From the NCBI RefSeq assembly GCF_036226765.1, contig NZ_CP109017.1, forward strand, positions 3,606,501-3,670,500: a stretch of DNA of 64,000 bases, written 5' to 3'. Positions 15,954 through 25,793 of this stretch are shown here, one piece after another. The stretch's first letter is position 1; each line of letters opens with the position of its first letter. The position numbers and the translations under genes are program-made. This DNA comes from Streptomyces sp. NBC_00670. GTDB lineage: Bacteria; Actinomycetota; Actinomycetes; Streptomycetales; Streptomycetaceae. The notes under the pieces were generated by a model. The model saw only the letters and a program-made list of their open reading frames with translations, was not told the DNA's origin and searched no databases.

Positions 15954-16889
15954 ATGTCAGCCAGCTATGCCTATCTCGGTCCCGAGGGCACCTTCACCGA
16001 GGTCGCCCTGCGTACGCTGCCGGAGTCGGCGACCCGGGAACTCGTGCCCATGGTCTCGGTCCCGGCCGCGCTCGACGCCGTCCGCAGCGGTGAGGCGGAG
16101 GCGGCCTTCGTACCGATCGAGAACTCGGTGGAGGGCGGCATCACCACCACCCTCGACGAACTGGTCGCGGGCGAGCCGCTGATGATCTACCGCGAGGTGC
16201 TGCTGTCGATCACCTTCGCCCTGCTGGTCCGGCCCGGCACCGCGCTGTCCGACATCAAGACGGTCACCGCGCATCCCGCCGCCCAGCCGCAGGTGCGCAA
16301 CTGGATGAAGACGCACCTCCCGGAGGGTGTCGTCTGGGAGTCCTCGGCGTCGAACGCGGACGGGGCACGCCTGGTCCAGGAGGGGCGGTACGACGCGGCC
16401 TTCGCGGGGGAGTTCGCGGCGGCCCGCTACGGCCTGGAGGCGCTGGAGACCAACATCCACGACGCGGAGAACGCGCAGACCCGGTTCGTGCTGGTGGGCC
16501 GGCCGGCCCGGCCGGCCGCGCCGACGGGCTCGGACAAGACGTCGGTGGTGGTCTGGCAGCGCGACGACCACCCCGGCACGCTGCGGGACCTGCTGGGGGA
16601 GTTCGCCGTCCGGGGCGTCAACCTGATGCTGCTGCAGTCCCGGCCCACCGGCGAGGGCATCGGCAACTACTGCTTCGCGATCGACGCCGAGGGGCACATC
16701 TCCGACCGGCGGGTGGCCGAGACGCTGATGGGTCTGCGGCGGTCGTGTCTGAAGGTCCGGTACCTGGGGTCGTACCCGAAGGCGGAGGCGCGCACGGAGG
16801 ACATCCGGCCGCTGCCGCCGGGGACGTCGGACGCGGAGTTCGTGGCGGCCGCGGACTGGGTGGCGCGCTGCCAGGACGGCCGGTTCTGA
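15954..16889 (+). CDS. pheA: Prephenate dehydratase
   Basis: A 311-aa monofunctional enzyme converting prephenate to phenylpyruvate in phenylalanine synthesis. The PDT domain (about residues 3-182) shows YLGPEGTFTE, the ENSVEGG motif and the catalytic T176-R177-F178. A C-terminal ACT domain (about 197-275) binds phenylalanine for feedback control; its usual ESRP is QSRP here. The ATG is preceded by GGTGAG. The gene stands alone; the next gene, serS, follows a 481-bp gap with DnaA boxes. Confidence 0.95.
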   Translation: MSASYAYLGPEGTFTEVALRTLPESATRELVPMVSVPAALDAVRSGEAEAAFVPIENSVEGGITTTLDELVAGEPLMIYREVLLSITFALLVRPGTALSDIKTVTAHPAAQPQVRNWMKTHLPEGVVWESSASNADGARLVQEGRYDAAFAGEFAAARYGLEALETNIHDAENAQTRFVLVGRPARPAAPTGSDKTSVVVWQRDDHPGTLRDLLGEFAVRGVNLMLLQSRPTGEGIGNYCFAIDAEGHISDRRVAETLMGLRRSCLKVRYLGSYPKAEARTEDIRPLPPGTSDAEFVAAADWVARCQDGRF

Positions 16890-16921
16890 CGTCACGGTCC
16901 GGTGCTACCTGCGGATTTTCA

Positions 16922-17254
16922 TCATCCACAGAAGTTATCCACAGGTGGCCGCTCCAGCCTGGGGACAAGTCGACAGCGAACCGGGTCCGAGTCGACAAAT
17001 CACTGTAGTGATCTTCGATACGTCCATTCGGCCGCCACGTCCCGTTCGTCCACTCGTTTCTCACGATCAACACTTCGGAGCGACCCGGGACGACCGAGCG
17101 TGACCCTTTTCCACTCGAAAGGGCGGCTCGTGCGAGTTTGAGCCGGGAATTCTTTCTCTCGGCCCGCTCTCGCGGAATGATCACGTTCTATATCCACAGA
17201 TCTCCCGCACAGCCTGTGGATAACTCCGCCCACCGTGTGGATACCTGTGGACAA
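16922..17254. other. DnaA-box cluster between pheA and serS
   Basis: Seven DnaA-box-like 9-mers fall within 333 bp. Perfect matches are TTATCCACA at 16935-16943, its complement at 17215-17223, and the complement of TTGTCCACA at 17246-17254. One-mismatch copies lie at 16922-16930, 16960-16968, 17190-17198 and 17236-17244. The 481-bp gap (16890-17370) contains no gene I can support, is unusually AT-rich at 17100-17220, and also carries the serS promoter. Confidence 0.75.
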
Positions 17255-17370
17255 CCGAAACCCAAATCCCCGTCCCCACAAGGGAGTCGGGTCAACGCCC
17301 CGCCCGCCGACTGCCCCTTTCCAGGGAATCGGAGTCGTGAGGCGGAACCCGGCACCGGTAGCCTTGCAGG

Positions 17371-18648
17371 GTGATTGACCTTCGCCAGCTCCGTGAGGAC
17401 CCCGACCGTGTTCGCGCCTCCCAGCGCGCCCGTGGTGAGGACGTCGGCCTTGTCGACGCTCTTCTCTCCGCCGACGAACGGCGCAGGTCGTCCGGCGTCC
17501 GCTTCGACGAGCTCCGATCCGAGCAGAAGTCGCTCGGCAAGCTGATCCCCAAGGCCTCCGCCGACGAGAAGGCCGAGCTGCTGAAGAAGGCCGAGCAGCT
17601 GAAGGCCGACGTCAGGGCGGCCGACGCCGAGCAGCACGAGGCCGACGAGGAGACCCGCCGCCTGCTGCTCCAGCTCGGCAACGTGGTCCACCCCGACGTG
17701 CCCGTGGGCGGCGAGGAGGACTTCGTCGTCCTGGAGACGCACGGCACCATCCGCGACTTCGGCGCCGAGGGCTTCGAGCCCAGGGACCACCTGGAGCTCG
17801 GTCAGGCGCTCGGCGCGATCGACGTGGAGCGCGCCGCCAAGGTCTCCGGCTCGCGCTTCTACTACCTGACGGGCGTCGGCGCCCTGCTGGAGCTCGCCCT
17901 GGTCAACGCGGCGATCGCGCAGGCCACCGAGGCCGGCTTCACCCCGATGCTGACGCCCGCGCTGGTCCGCCCGCAGGCCATGGAGGGCACCGGCTTCCTC
18001 GGCCAGGCCGCCGAGAACGTGTACCACCTGGAGAAGGACGACTACTACCTGGTCGGCACCTCCGAGGTACCCCTCGCGGCGTACCACATGGACGAGATCA
18101 TCGACGCCGAGAAGCTGCCGCTGCGCTACGCCGGCTTCTCCCCGTGCTTCCGCCGCGAGGCCGGCACCTACGGCAAGGACACCCGGGGCATCTTCCGCGT
18201 CCACCAGTTCGACAAGGTGGAGATGTTCACCTTCGTCGACCCCGCCGAGGCCGAGAACGAGCACCGGCGGCTGCTGGACTGGGAGAAGCAGTGGCTCACC
18301 TCCCTGGAGCTGCCCTTCCAGGTGATCGACGTGGCCACCGGCGACCTGGGCGCCTCCGCCTCCCGCAAGTTCGACTGCGAGGCGTGGATCCCCACCCAGG
18401 GCAAGTACCGCGAGCTGACCTCCGCCTCCAACTGCGACGGCTTCCAGGCGCGGCGGCTCTCGGTGCGCATGCGGGACGGCAAGAAGGTGCAGCCGCTGGC
18501 GACGCTGAACGGCACGCTGTGCGCCGTGCCGCGCACCATCGTGGCCCTGCTGGAGAACCACCAGCTGGCCGACGGTTCGGTGCGCGTGCCCGAGGTGCTG
18601 CGTCCCTACCTGGGCGGGCGCGAGGTCCTGGAGCCGGTGGCCAAGTGA
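17371..18648 (+). CDS. serS: Seryl-tRNA synthetase
   Basis: The 425-aa class II synthetase charges tRNA-Ser. The N-terminal coiled-coil arm that grips the tRNA long variable arm covers about residues 30-105. Motif 2 is [21 protein letters not shown] and motif 3 lies in [21 protein letters not shown]. The length is normal. GTG 17371 begins [14 protein letters not shown], the family N-terminus; only a weak GCAGG precedes it. The following HAD gene overlaps the stop by 4 nt. Confidence 0.97.
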   Translation: MIDLRQLREDPDRVRASQRARGEDVGLVDALLSADERRRSSGVRFDELRSEQKSLGKLIPKASADEKAELLKKAEQLKADVRAADAEQHEADEETRRLLLQLGNVVHPDVPVGGEEDFVVLETHGTIRDFGAEGFEPRDHLELGQALGAIDVERAAKVSGSRFYYLTGVGALLELALVNAAIAQATEAGFTPMLTPALVRPQAMEGTGFLGQAAENVYHLEKDDYYLVGTSEVPLAAYHMDEIIDAEKLPLRYAGFSPCFRREAGTYGKDTRGIFRVHQFDKVEMFTFVDPAEAENEHRRLLDWEKQWLTSLELPFQVIDVATGDLGASASRKFDCEAWIPTQGKYRELTSASNCDGFQARRLSVRMRDGKKVQPLATLNGTLCAVPRTIVALLENHQLADGSVRVPEVLRPYLGGREVLEPVAK

Positions 18649-19475
18649 CGACGCCCGGCTCCGCTCCCGGGCAGACGTTCCCGTACCGGCTGATCGCGAC
18701 CGACCTCGACGGCACGCTGCTGCGCTCCGACGACACCGTCTCCGCGCGCACCCGGGACGCGCTCGCCGCCGCGACGGCGGCGGGCGCCGCGCACCTGGTC
18801 GTCACCGGCCGCGCGGTCCCGTGGACCCGGCACATACTCGACGAGCTCGGCTACGACGGCCTGGCCGTCTGCGGCCAGGGCGCCCAGGTGTACGACGCCG
18901 GGGCGCACCGGCTGCTGACCTCGGTGACCCTCGACCGCCAGCTGGCCGGGGTGGCACTCGCCAAGATCGAGGCGGAGGTCGGCCCGCTGCATCTCGCGGC
19001 GAGCCGGGACGGCCTCGACGGCGAGGTGCTGACCGGGCCCGGCTACGCGCTCCGGGGCCGGCTGCCCGCCGTGCCGTTCACGGACGCCGGCGACCTGTGG
19101 GCGGCCCCGCTGAACAAGATCTACATCCAGCATCCGACGCTCTCCGACGACGAGCTCGCCGAGGCCGCCACGCGTGCCGCCGGCGGATTCGTCACCGTCA
19201 CCATGGCGGGCGCGGGCATCGTCGAACTGCTCCCTCTCGGTCTCTCCAAGGCCACGGGGCTCTCGCTGGCGGCCCGCCGGCTCGGTGTGAAGGCGGCGGA
19301 GACGATCGCCTTCGGCGACATGCCGAACGACCTCCCCATGTTCGCCTGGTCGGCCCGGGGCGTGGCCATGGCGAACGCCCATGCCGAACTCAGGGCCGTC
19401 GCCGACGAGGTGACCGCGTCGAACGACGAGGACGGCATCGCACTCGTCGTGGAACGCCTGCTGGCCCAGCCGTGA
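18645..19475 (+). CDS. HAD-superfamily phosphatase (Cof type)
   Basis: A 276-aa member of the HAD-IIB group. Motif I is [13 protein letters not shown] (nucleophile and acid/base Asp), motif II is the Thr in VVTGR, and motif IV is [12 protein letters not shown], which coordinates magnesium. Cof-type enzymes usually hydrolyse small sugar or cofactor phosphates in the cytosol; the substrate cannot be read from sequence. GTG 18645 overlaps the serS stop, giving tight coupling. A homologue is encoded at 40156-41025. Confidence 0.9.
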   Translation: MTTPGSAPGQTFPYRLIATDLDGTLLRSDDTVSARTRDALAAATAAGAAHLVVTGRAVPWTRHILDELGYDGLAVCGQGAQVYDAGAHRLLTSVTLDRQLAGVALAKIEAEVGPLHLAASRDGLDGEVLTGPGYALRGRLPAVPFTDAGDLWAAPLNKIYIQHPTLSDDELAEAATRAAGGFVTVTMAGAGIVELLPLGLSKATGLSLAARRLGVKAAETIAFGDMPNDLPMFAWSARGVAMANAHAELRAVADEVTASNDEDGIALVVERLLAQP

Positions 19476-19511
19476 CGCACGGCCGGGCGTGAACGGTCTC
19501 GTGAACCGGCT

Positions 19512-19548
19512 CCGCCCGCCCGGCCGCCGAAGCGGCGCGGGCGGGCGG
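19512..19548 (+). terminator. Hairpin terminator after serS-HAD operon
   Basis: CCGCCCGCCC at the left arm pairs with GGGCGGGCGG at the right around a GCCGC/GCGGC inner stem. This is a strong GC-rich hairpin 36 nt after the HAD stop codon. The rest of the 360-bp gap to 19835 holds a smaller hairpin (GGTGGC-GCAT-GCCACC at 19772-19787) and no gene I can support. Confidence 0.6.
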
Positions 19549-19835
19549 GACGGGTCCTCCGGGTGGGCGGCCCGCGCGGGAATGCCCGCGCGCTCGAAGC
19601 GGCCGCCCCGGGCGGTCCGGCGCGGGGACTCGACGGAGTAGTGGCTGCTCCGGAGCCTCCCGCGCGCCGCCCTCACGGAAGCGCGACGTTCCCTGACAGG
19701 TCGTCGCCGCGCTCCGTTCCCGGACCGGGGCGCCGGTCTCACCGGCGTCGTACCTCACTGTGCCGGGTCGCGGTGGCGCATGCCACCAAATAAATCCGAC
19801 AAGCCGGTCGAGACCTCGCGGGCGCCGGCCGCTGT

Positions 19836-20084
19836 CTAGGGCCGCCGCGGCCACCTGCGGCGGCGTCTGCTGAAGAACCAGCCGGCCGGCGGCTCGTCCG
19901 AGCGCCAGGGCTGGGGGTCGGGCGCCTGTCCGCGCCACTTGGCGGCCAGCATCCGCGCCCGGGCGGACGGTTCCTTGGCGTCGGCCGACTCCACGAAGTC
20001 CTCGTCGAGGACCAGTTCGTCCCAGGGGTCCCCCGGCTCCCCGGGCTCCCCGGCCCCTCCGTCCCGCGGTGCGTGCGCTGTCAT
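19836..20084 (-). CDS. Small hypothetical protein (82 aa)
   Basis: I do not recognise this protein. It has an acidic Gly/Pro/Asp-rich first half (GEPGEPGDPWDELVLDEDFVE), then SARARMLAAKW and a strongly basic Arg/Trp tail. There is no signal peptide or membrane segment. ATG 20084 has GGGAGAAGGGA upstream, a good RBS, which supports expression. It lies downstream of the ABC exporter operon on the same strand, separated by 93 nt. Confidence 0.65.
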   Translation of the reverse strand: MTAHAPRDGGAGEPGEPGDPWDELVLDEDFVESADAKEPSARARMLAAKWRGQAPDPQPWRSDEPPAGWFFSRRRRRWPRRP

Positions 20085-20177
20085 CGCCGTCCCTTCTCCC
20101 GCGTGACCTCCCGCCGCCATGGTGCCCGCGGCGGGGTGAAGCCTCCGTCAAGAAGCGCGTCGGTCCCGGTGGCAGCC

Positions 20178-20897
20178 CTACTCCTCCCCGGCCAGCGTGA
20201 GGGCGCGCAGCTTCTGCCCCGCGTACCAGGTGGCCGCGACCGTCACCACGACCAGCAGCACCGTCGCCGTGGTGAGCCCCACGTCGGAGGTGACCAGATC
20301 GCTGTCGGTGACCTTCTGGGCGACGGCCAGCGCCCACTGCTGGACGCTCAGGGTGCGCGCGCCGGACACCAGGGAGCCGAACAGGGCCTCCCAGACGAGC
20401 GCGTAGACCAGTCCGAAGATCACCGCGTGCCGGCTGACCGTGCCCAGGAGCAGGAACATCGCGGCGTACGCGATGGAGGCGACGAGCGCGGCCACGGTGT
20501 AGGCGACGGCGACCTGCTGCCCGTTGCCGTTGAGGATGAGGCCCGCGATCAGCGTCGGCAGCGCGGAGAACGCCATCGTGACGGCTATCGCCACGAACAG
20601 CTTGGTGAGGATGATCGTCGGCCGCTTGACCGGCTTGGCGAGCAGATACACCACCGAGCCGTCGTCGATCTCGGGGCCGATCGCGCCGGTGCCCGCGATG
20701 ACGCCGATGATCGGCACCATGGTGGCCAGCGCGAACCCGCCGAGCAGGTCGGAGGCGGTCTGGTCGTCGGCGCCGGCCAGCGCGCGCACCAGGACCGAGA
20801 TGACGATCAGGAGCGCGGGCAGGGCGCCCAGGATGAGGGCCCGGCGACGGCCGAGCAGGGCCCGGTAGGTGAGCCGGGCGACTGTGGGGTCGTACAT
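20178..20897 (-). CDS. ABC-2 type permease (second of operon)
   Basis: A 239-aa integral membrane protein with about six helices (for example ALILGALPALLIVISVLV near residue 20, and AMFLLLGTVSRHAVIFGLVYALVW). The segment GPEIDDGSVVYLLAKPVKRP is the ABC-2 permease signature between helices 2 and 3. It is the last gene of a four-gene ABC operon. Its likely ATPase partner is encoded immediately upstream, with a 10-nt gap. Substrate unknown. Confidence 0.87.
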   Translation of the reverse strand: MYDPTVARLTYRALLGRRRALILGALPALLIVISVLVRALAGADDQTASDLLGGFALATMVPIIGVIAGTGAIGPEIDDGSVVYLLAKPVKRPTIILTKLFVAIAVTMAFSALPTLIAGLILNGNGQQVAVAYTVAALVASIAYAAMFLLLGTVSRHAVIFGLVYALVWEALFGSLVSGARTLSVQQWALAVAQKVTDSDLVTSDVGLTTATVLLVVVTVAATWYAGQKLRALTLAGEE

Positions 20898-20907
20898 CTT
20901 CGGCCTC

Positions 20908-21819
20908 CTACGCCGCGACCAGATACGAGAAGACGGATTCGAGCGATTCGTCGGACGGCGAGACCGTGAGCAGCCGGATGCCGTGGTCCTTGGCGACCCG
21001 CGGCAGCAGGGTGGTGAAGCGGGTGAAGTCGACGGCCTGGATGCGCAGCGCGCCCTCGGTGTGGTCGACCTCGATGCCGGACGTCGACGGGTCGGCGATC
21101 AGCGCGGCGGCGAGCGCCCGGTCGTCGCTGGAGCGCACCAGATAGCGGTGCGGCCGGTCGGTCATCAGCCGGCGGATCTTCCGGAAGTCGCCGCTGGCGG
21201 CGTGCCGTCCGGCGACGATCACCTCGATGTGCCAGGCGAGCTGCTCGACCTCTTCCAGGATGTGCGAGGAGAACAGCACCGTGCGGCCCTCGTCGCCCAT
21301 GCGGCGCAGCAGTTCCATCAGCTGCATGCGCTGGCGCGGGTCCATGCCGTTGAACGGTTCGTCGAGCAGCAGCAGGGACGGTTCGTGGACCAGCGCGGAG
21401 GCCATCTTGACGCGCTGGCGCATGCCCTTGGAGTAGGTGGAGATCTTCCGGTCCTGGGCGTACTCCATCTCGACGGTGGCCAGCGCCCGCTGGGCCTCCT
21501 TCGCGCCCAGTCCGTGCAGTTCGGCGTTGGCGACGACGAACTCGCGGCCGGTGAGGAAGTCGTACATCCCCTCCCGCTCGGGGACGATGCCGATGTGCCG
21601 GTAGATCCGCTCGTTGCGCCAGACCTGCTCGCCGTCGAGGGTGACCGAGCCGGTGGAGGGGGCGAGGAAGCCGCCCATCATGCCGATGAGGGTGGACTTC
21701 CCGGCGCCGTTGGGACCGAGCAGGCCGGTGACGCCGGGGCCGATCGTCATGGTGACGTCGTTGACGGCCACCACGTTGCCGAACCAGCGCGAGACGTGGT
21801 CGATGTTCAGCGTGGTCAC
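20908..21819 (-). CDS. ABC transporter ATPase (second of operon)
   Basis: A 303-aa ATPase with Walker A GPNGAGKST, signature YSKGMRQR, Walker B LLLLDEPFNGMD and the H-loop SSHILEEV. The degenerate C-terminal extension is typical of ABC-2 exporters. GTG 21819 overlaps the stop of the upstream permease (GTGA). It probably energises the 239-aa permease at the plasma membrane. Confidence 0.92.
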   Translation of the reverse strand: MTTLNIDHVSRWFGNVVAVNDVTMTIGPGVTGLLGPNGAGKSTLIGMMGGFLAPSTGSVTLDGEQVWRNERIYRHIGIVPEREGMYDFLTGREFVVANAELHGLGAKEAQRALATVEMEYAQDRKISTYSKGMRQRVKMASALVHEPSLLLLDEPFNGMDPRQRMQLMELLRRMGDEGRTVLFSSHILEEVEQLAWHIEVIVAGRHAASGDFRKIRRLMTDRPHRYLVRSSDDRALAAALIADPSTSGIEVDHTEGALRIQAVDFTRFTTLLPRVAKDHGIRLLTVSPSDESLESVFSYLVAA

Positions 21820-22721
21820 AGTGCGGCCTTTCGGTAACGGCGGATCAGCAGGCCGTAGCTGCCGGCGATGAGCCCGAGGGTGACGAGGAGGAAGGCGACT
21901 CCCTGTGCGGCCGAGGGGCCCTGGGCCCCGGGGAAGGAGCTGCTCGCCCCGAGGAAGGCGGTCTGCACTCCGTCGATCAGCGTGACGGGGGAGAACAGAC
22001 CGAACCAGAGGCCGACCGAGTCGCTGTCCTGCACGCCGGCGATGGCCTGCAGCGTGGAGACGGCGCCGTAGCTGATGACGAGGACGGCGATGACGGCGGC
22101 GATGCCGAAGCCCCGGCGCGGGGTCACGGCGGCTATCACCAGGCCGATGCCGGCGAAGAGCAGGGAGAGCAGTGCCACGGAGACCAGCCCCTGGACGAAT
22201 CCCTTCGTCTGGTCGGTGAAGTCCAGCTTGGCCAGCAGCGCGCCCACGTAGAGGACGAGCAGGGGCACGGCGGTCAGGACGAACAGCGCCGAGGCCATCG
22301 CGGCGTACTTGGCGCGCACGTAGTCGGCGGTCTCCAGCGGCCGTGAGAAGTACAGCGGCACCGTCTTGAAGCGCAGGTCCCGGGAGACGGACTGGGGCGC
22401 CTGGGCGGCGATGAACAGGCTGATGACGGCCTGCATGATGATCGCGTAGCGCGTGTAGTCGACGGGCAGGTCCTTCATCTTGGTGGCGACCGCGACCGCC
22501 ACCATGATCAGCGCGGGGACGCACATCACGATGAAGAGCAGCATCGGCAGCACCTTGGACTTCGCCGACCGGCCGAGGCCGTAGGCGCCGCGCAGGGACT
22601 GCGAGAACAGGGAGCGGCGGATGTAGGCGCGGCCCAGGCGCGGTCCGTCGTAGCCGCGGTAGCCGATGTTGTGGATCCGGCTCTCTTCGCCGTGCGGGGC
22701 GAGGGGGTGCTCAACCGCCAT
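21816..22721 (-). CDS. ABC-2 type permease (first of operon)
   Basis: A 301-aa integral membrane protein. A soluble N-terminus (about 55 residues, with [16 protein letters not shown]) is followed by about six helices, beginning [23 protein letters not shown]. The motif [23 protein letters not shown] is the permease coupling region. It overlaps the upstream ATPase by 11 nt and the downstream ATPase by 4 nt, so all four proteins are probably made together. Confidence 0.88.
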   Translation of the reverse strand: MAVEHPLAPHGEESRIHNIGYRGYDGPRLGRAYIRRSLFSQSLRGAYGLGRSAKSKVLPMLLFIVMCVPALIMVAVAVATKMKDLPVDYTRYAIIMQAVISLFIAAQAPQSVSRDLRFKTVPLYFSRPLETADYVRAKYAAMASALFVLTAVPLLVLYVGALLAKLDFTDQTKGFVQGLVSVALLSLLFAGIGLVIAAVTPRRGFGIAAVIAVLVISYGAVSTLQAIAGVQDSDSVGLWFGLFSPVTLIDGVQTAFLGASSSFPGAQGPSAAQGVAFLLVTLGLIAGSYGLLIRRYRKAAL

Positions 22722-23709
22722 GACCGACCGCCTCCTTCCACTGGTCGCCGGCCGGCCGGTCGGCGCCGGCCGCGTGTTCGTCGTCCTTGAAGACCTCCGC
22801 GATCTGGTGCCGCCGCTGTTCCATGCGGACCAGGCCGAGGCCGAGGTCGGCGACGACGTCGCGCACGAGGTCGTAGGTCTCCTCGCCGTCCGCGGTCAGC
22901 AGCAGCACGTGCCCGGCGCCGGGCAGCGCGCTGCCGTCGTGCACGCTCACGCCGCGCTCGTCCAGCGCCTCGCGCAGGGCGCGGGTGCCGTCCGGGTGCG
23001 TGTCGCTGTCGGTGACCTCGACGGCCAGGGTCGTGGTGGTGCGGGTGAAGTCGGTGGTGGAGCTGGAGCGCAGCAGCGTGCCGCCGTCGACGACGACCAC
23101 GTGGTCGCAGGTGCGCTCGAGTTCGCCGAGCAGGTGCGAGGTGACCAGGACGGAGATGCCGAAGTCCGTGTAGACGCGGCGGATCAGGCCGAGCATCTCG
23201 TCCCGGCCGACCGGGTCGAGGCCGTTGGTCGGCTCGTCCAGGAAGACCAGCTTGGGGTCGTGGACGAGGGCCTGCGCCAGCTTCACCCGCTGCTTCATGC
23301 CGGTCGAGTAGCCGCCTATCGGGCGGTAGCGCTCCTCGTACAGGCCGACGTGGCGCAGGGTGTCCGCGGTGCGCTCCCTGGCGGCGGTCGGCGGCAGCCC
23401 CGACATGCGCGCCATGTGCACGACGAGCTCGGTGGCCGAGACGTCGGGCGGCAGGCAGTCGTGCTCGGGCATGTACCCGACCTGCTCACGGATGGCGGCG
23501 CCCCGGGTGGCGACATCGAGCCCCAGTACCTCGGCGCGGCCCTCCGTGGCGGGGGAGAGACCCAGCAGGATCTTGATCAGGGTGGACTTGCCGGCCCCGT
23601 TGGCGCCGACCAGTCCCGTCACACCGGGTCCGATGTCCACGGAGAGCCGGTCAAGCGCGGTCACCCGGGGGAACCGCTTGCTCAGGCTTTCGGTCGCGAT
23701 CACAGTCAC
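22711..23709 (-). CDS. ABC transporter ATPase (first of operon)
   Basis: A 332-aa ATPase with Walker [10 protein letters not shown], signature YSTGMKQR, Walker [13 protein letters not shown] and H-loop [10 protein letters not shown] chose GTG 23709 (V-T-V-I-A-T-E-S-L) because the ABC fold begins a few residues later. GTG 23748 would add 13 residues. This first gene of the operon is divergent from the EphD-like gene at 23871, and the 161-bp gap is their shared promoter region. Confidence 0.9.
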   Translation of the reverse strand: MTVIATESLSKRFPRVTALDRLSVDIGPGVTGLVGANGAGKSTLIKILLGLSPATEGRAEVLGLDVATRGAAIREQVGYMPEHDCLPPDVSATELVVHMARMSGLPPTAARERTADTLRHVGLYEERYRPIGGYSTGMKQRVKLAQALVHDPKLVFLDEPTNGLDPVGRDEMLGLIRRVYTDFGISVLVTSHLLGELERTCDHVVVVDGGTLLRSSSTTDFTRTTTTLAVEVTDSDTHPDGTRALREALDERGVSVHDGSALPGAGHVLLLTADGEETYDLVRDVVADLGLGLVRMEQRRHQIAEVFKDDEHAAGADRPAGDQWKEAVGHGG

Positions 23710-23870
23710 GTCTTCGACCCTAGTGACGCACGCCACGGCGGTCGTCACCCTGCAGAGCTGTCTGTGGGTCAGCCTTGAGTATTACGGGGCCCTAGGGGGA
23801 CGCTACTCGGGGGTAGGGGGAGCGCGGGGAACCGAGGGGCCCCGGGGGTCCGGACGACGAGGAGGCACGC

Positions 23871-25631
23871 ATGGCGGTGGCGGGTGCGCGGGAGCGCCGG
23901 GTGCGCAGCGGCGGGGTCGAGCTGTGCGTCGCCGAACTGGGGGATCCGGACCGGCCGACGGTGGTCCTGGTGCACGGCTATCCGGACAGCAAGGAGGTGT
24001 GGTCCGAGGTGGCCGCCCGCCTCGCCGGCCCCCACCGCTTCCACGTCGTGCTGTACGACGTCCGCGGCCACGGCGGGTCCACCGCCCCGCGCCCGCTGCG
24101 CGGCGGCTTCACCCTGGAGAGGCTGACGGACGACTTCCTCGCGGTCGCCGACGCGGTCAGCCCCGGCCGGCCGGTCCATCTGGTGGGCCACGACTGGGGT
24201 TCCGTGCAGGGCTGGGAGTTCGTGACCGTCCGGCGCACCGCGGGCCGGATCGCCTCCTTCACCTCGATCTCCGGGCCCTCGCTCGACCACTTCGGGCACT
24301 GGATCAAGGGGCGGCTGCGGCGGCCCACCCCGCGCCGGGCCGGCCAGCTCCTCGGCCAGGGCGCCAAGTCCTGGTACGTCTACCTGCTGCACACCCCCGC
24401 GCTGCCCGAGCTCGCCTGGCGCGGCCCGCTCGGCCGTGCCTGGCCCGGCATCCTGCGGCGCGCCGAGAAGGTCCCCACCGACGGCTACCCGACCGCCTCG
24501 CTGCCCCGGGACGCCGCCCACGGTGCCTGGCTGTACCGGGACAACGTGCGCCCCCGGCTGCGCCGTCCGCGCCCCGACGCATACGCGCACGCCCCCGTGC
24601 AGCTCGTGACGCCCCTGGGGGACGCGTTCCTGTCCGAGCGGCTCTACGACGACCTGGAGGAGTGGGTGCCGCGGCTGGTCCGCCGTGCCCTGCCGGCCAA
24701 GCACTGGGTGCCGCGCACCCGCCCCGGCCGGGTCGCCGACTGGATCGCCGAGTTCGCCACCGCGACCGGGGCGGGCCGCCCCGTCCCACAGGGCCGCGGC
24801 CCGTACGCCGCGCGCTTCGGCGGCCGGCTGGTGCTGGTCACCGGGGCCGCCGCGGGCATCGGCCGGGCCACCGCGCTGGCCTTCGCCGAGGCCGGCGCCC
24901 GCGTCGTCGCCGTCGACCGGAACGCGGAGGGCGCCGCCCGCACCGCCGAGCTGGCCCGGCGCGCCGGGGCACCCGAGGCCAGGGCCGAGGTGGTGGACGT
25001 CGGGGACGAGCAGGCGATGGAGAAGCTCGCCGCACGCGTCGCCGCCACGGACGGTGTGGTGGACGTGCTGGTCAACAACGCCGGCATCGGCTTCGCCGGC
25101 CCCTTCCTCGACACCACGGCGGAGGACTGGCGGACCGTCCTCGACGTCAATCTCTGGGGCGTCCTGCACGGCTGCCGGCTCTTCGGACGGCAGATGGCGG
25201 AGCGCGGGGAGGGCGGTCACCTCGTCAACGTGGCCTCGGCCGCCGCGTATCTGCCCTCGCGGGCGCTTCCCGCCTACGGCACGTCGAAGGCGGCGGTGCT
25301 GATGCTCAGCGAGTCCCTGCGGGCCGAGCTGGCCGGGCGGGGCATCGGGGTGTCCGCCGTCTGCCCCGGGTTCGTGCACACGGACATCACTTCCACCGCG
25401 CGGTTCGCCGGGGTCGACGCCCCGGAGGAGCGCCGGCGCCGGGAGCGCGCCCGGCGGCTGTACGGGCTGCGGGGGTACCCGCCGGAGAAGGTCGCCGCCG
25501 CGGTGCTGCGCGCGGTGGCGGAGGACCGGGCCGTCGTTCCGGTCACCCCGGAGGCGCGCGCCGGCCGGCTGCTGTCCCGGGTGGCCCCCGGACTGCTGCG
25601 GGCGCTGGCCCGCGTGGAGCCGCGGCTGTGA
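23871..25631 (+). CDS. Alpha/beta hydrolase - SDR fusion (EphD-like)
   Basis: The 586-aa protein joins two enzymes. Residues about 15-300 form an epoxide-hydrolase-type alpha/beta hydrolase with oxyanion motif VHGYPDS and nucleophile motif GHDWGS, where Asp replaces Ser. Residues about 315-570 are a short-chain dehydrogenase with TGAAAGIG (NAD(P) binding), NNAG, a catalytic Ser in VNVASAA and YGTSK. The layout and length match mycobacterial EphD. ATG 23871 follows GAGGAGG. A lipid-like epoxide or alcohol substrate is plausible but not shown. Confidence 0.88.
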   Translation: MAVAGARERRVRSGGVELCVAELGDPDRPTVVLVHGYPDSKEVWSEVAARLAGPHRFHVVLYDVRGHGGSTAPRPLRGGFTLERLTDDFLAVADAVSPGRPVHLVGHDWGSVQGWEFVTVRRTAGRIASFTSISGPSLDHFGHWIKGRLRRPTPRRAGQLLGQGAKSWYVYLLHTPALPELAWRGPLGRAWPGILRRAEKVPTDGYPTASLPRDAAHGAWLYRDNVRPRLRRPRPDAYAHAPVQLVTPLGDAFLSERLYDDLEEWVPRLVRRALPAKHWVPRTRPGRVADWIAEFATATGAGRPVPQGRGPYAARFGGRLVLVTGAAAGIGRATALAFAEAGARVVAVDRNAEGAARTAELARRAGAPEARAEVVDVGDEQAMEKLAARVAATDGVVDVLVNNAGIGFAGPFLDTTAEDWRTVLDVNLWGVLHGCRLFGRQMAERGEGGHLVNVASAAAYLPSRALPAYGTSKAAVLMLSESLRAELAGRGIGVSAVCPGFVHTDITSTARFAGVDAPEERRRRERARRLYGLRGYPPEKVAAAVLRAVAEDRAVVPVTPEARAGRLLSRVAPGLLRALARVEPRL

Positions 25632-25683
25632 CCACGGCCCAACGCCCCCGCCGGGCGGTGAACTTCCGGCGGGGAGCGCGGAG

Positions 25684-25737
25684 TTGTCCACAGAACCGCG
25701 CGATCCGCTGTGGATAACCGTCTGTCGTTGTGGATCA
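25684..25737. other. DnaA-box cluster upstream of kptA
   Basis: Three boxes in 54 bp: TTGTCCACA at 25684-25692, the complement of TTATCCACA at 25709-25717, and a one-mismatch box (complement TGATCCACA) at 25729-25737. They lie in the 162-bp gap before the RNA phosphotransferase gene. Confidence 0.65.
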
Positions 25738-25793
25738 AACCTGTCCGGGAAAACAACGTGCGTGATCCACGTCTCACACGGCACGCTGGGAGG

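Noticed and set aside
19772..19787. GGTGGC-GCAT-GCCACC hairpin as a terminator for serS-HAD
   Set aside because: It is followed by A-rich sequence rather than a T-run on the plus strand, and the hairpin at 19512-19548 is closer and stronger.
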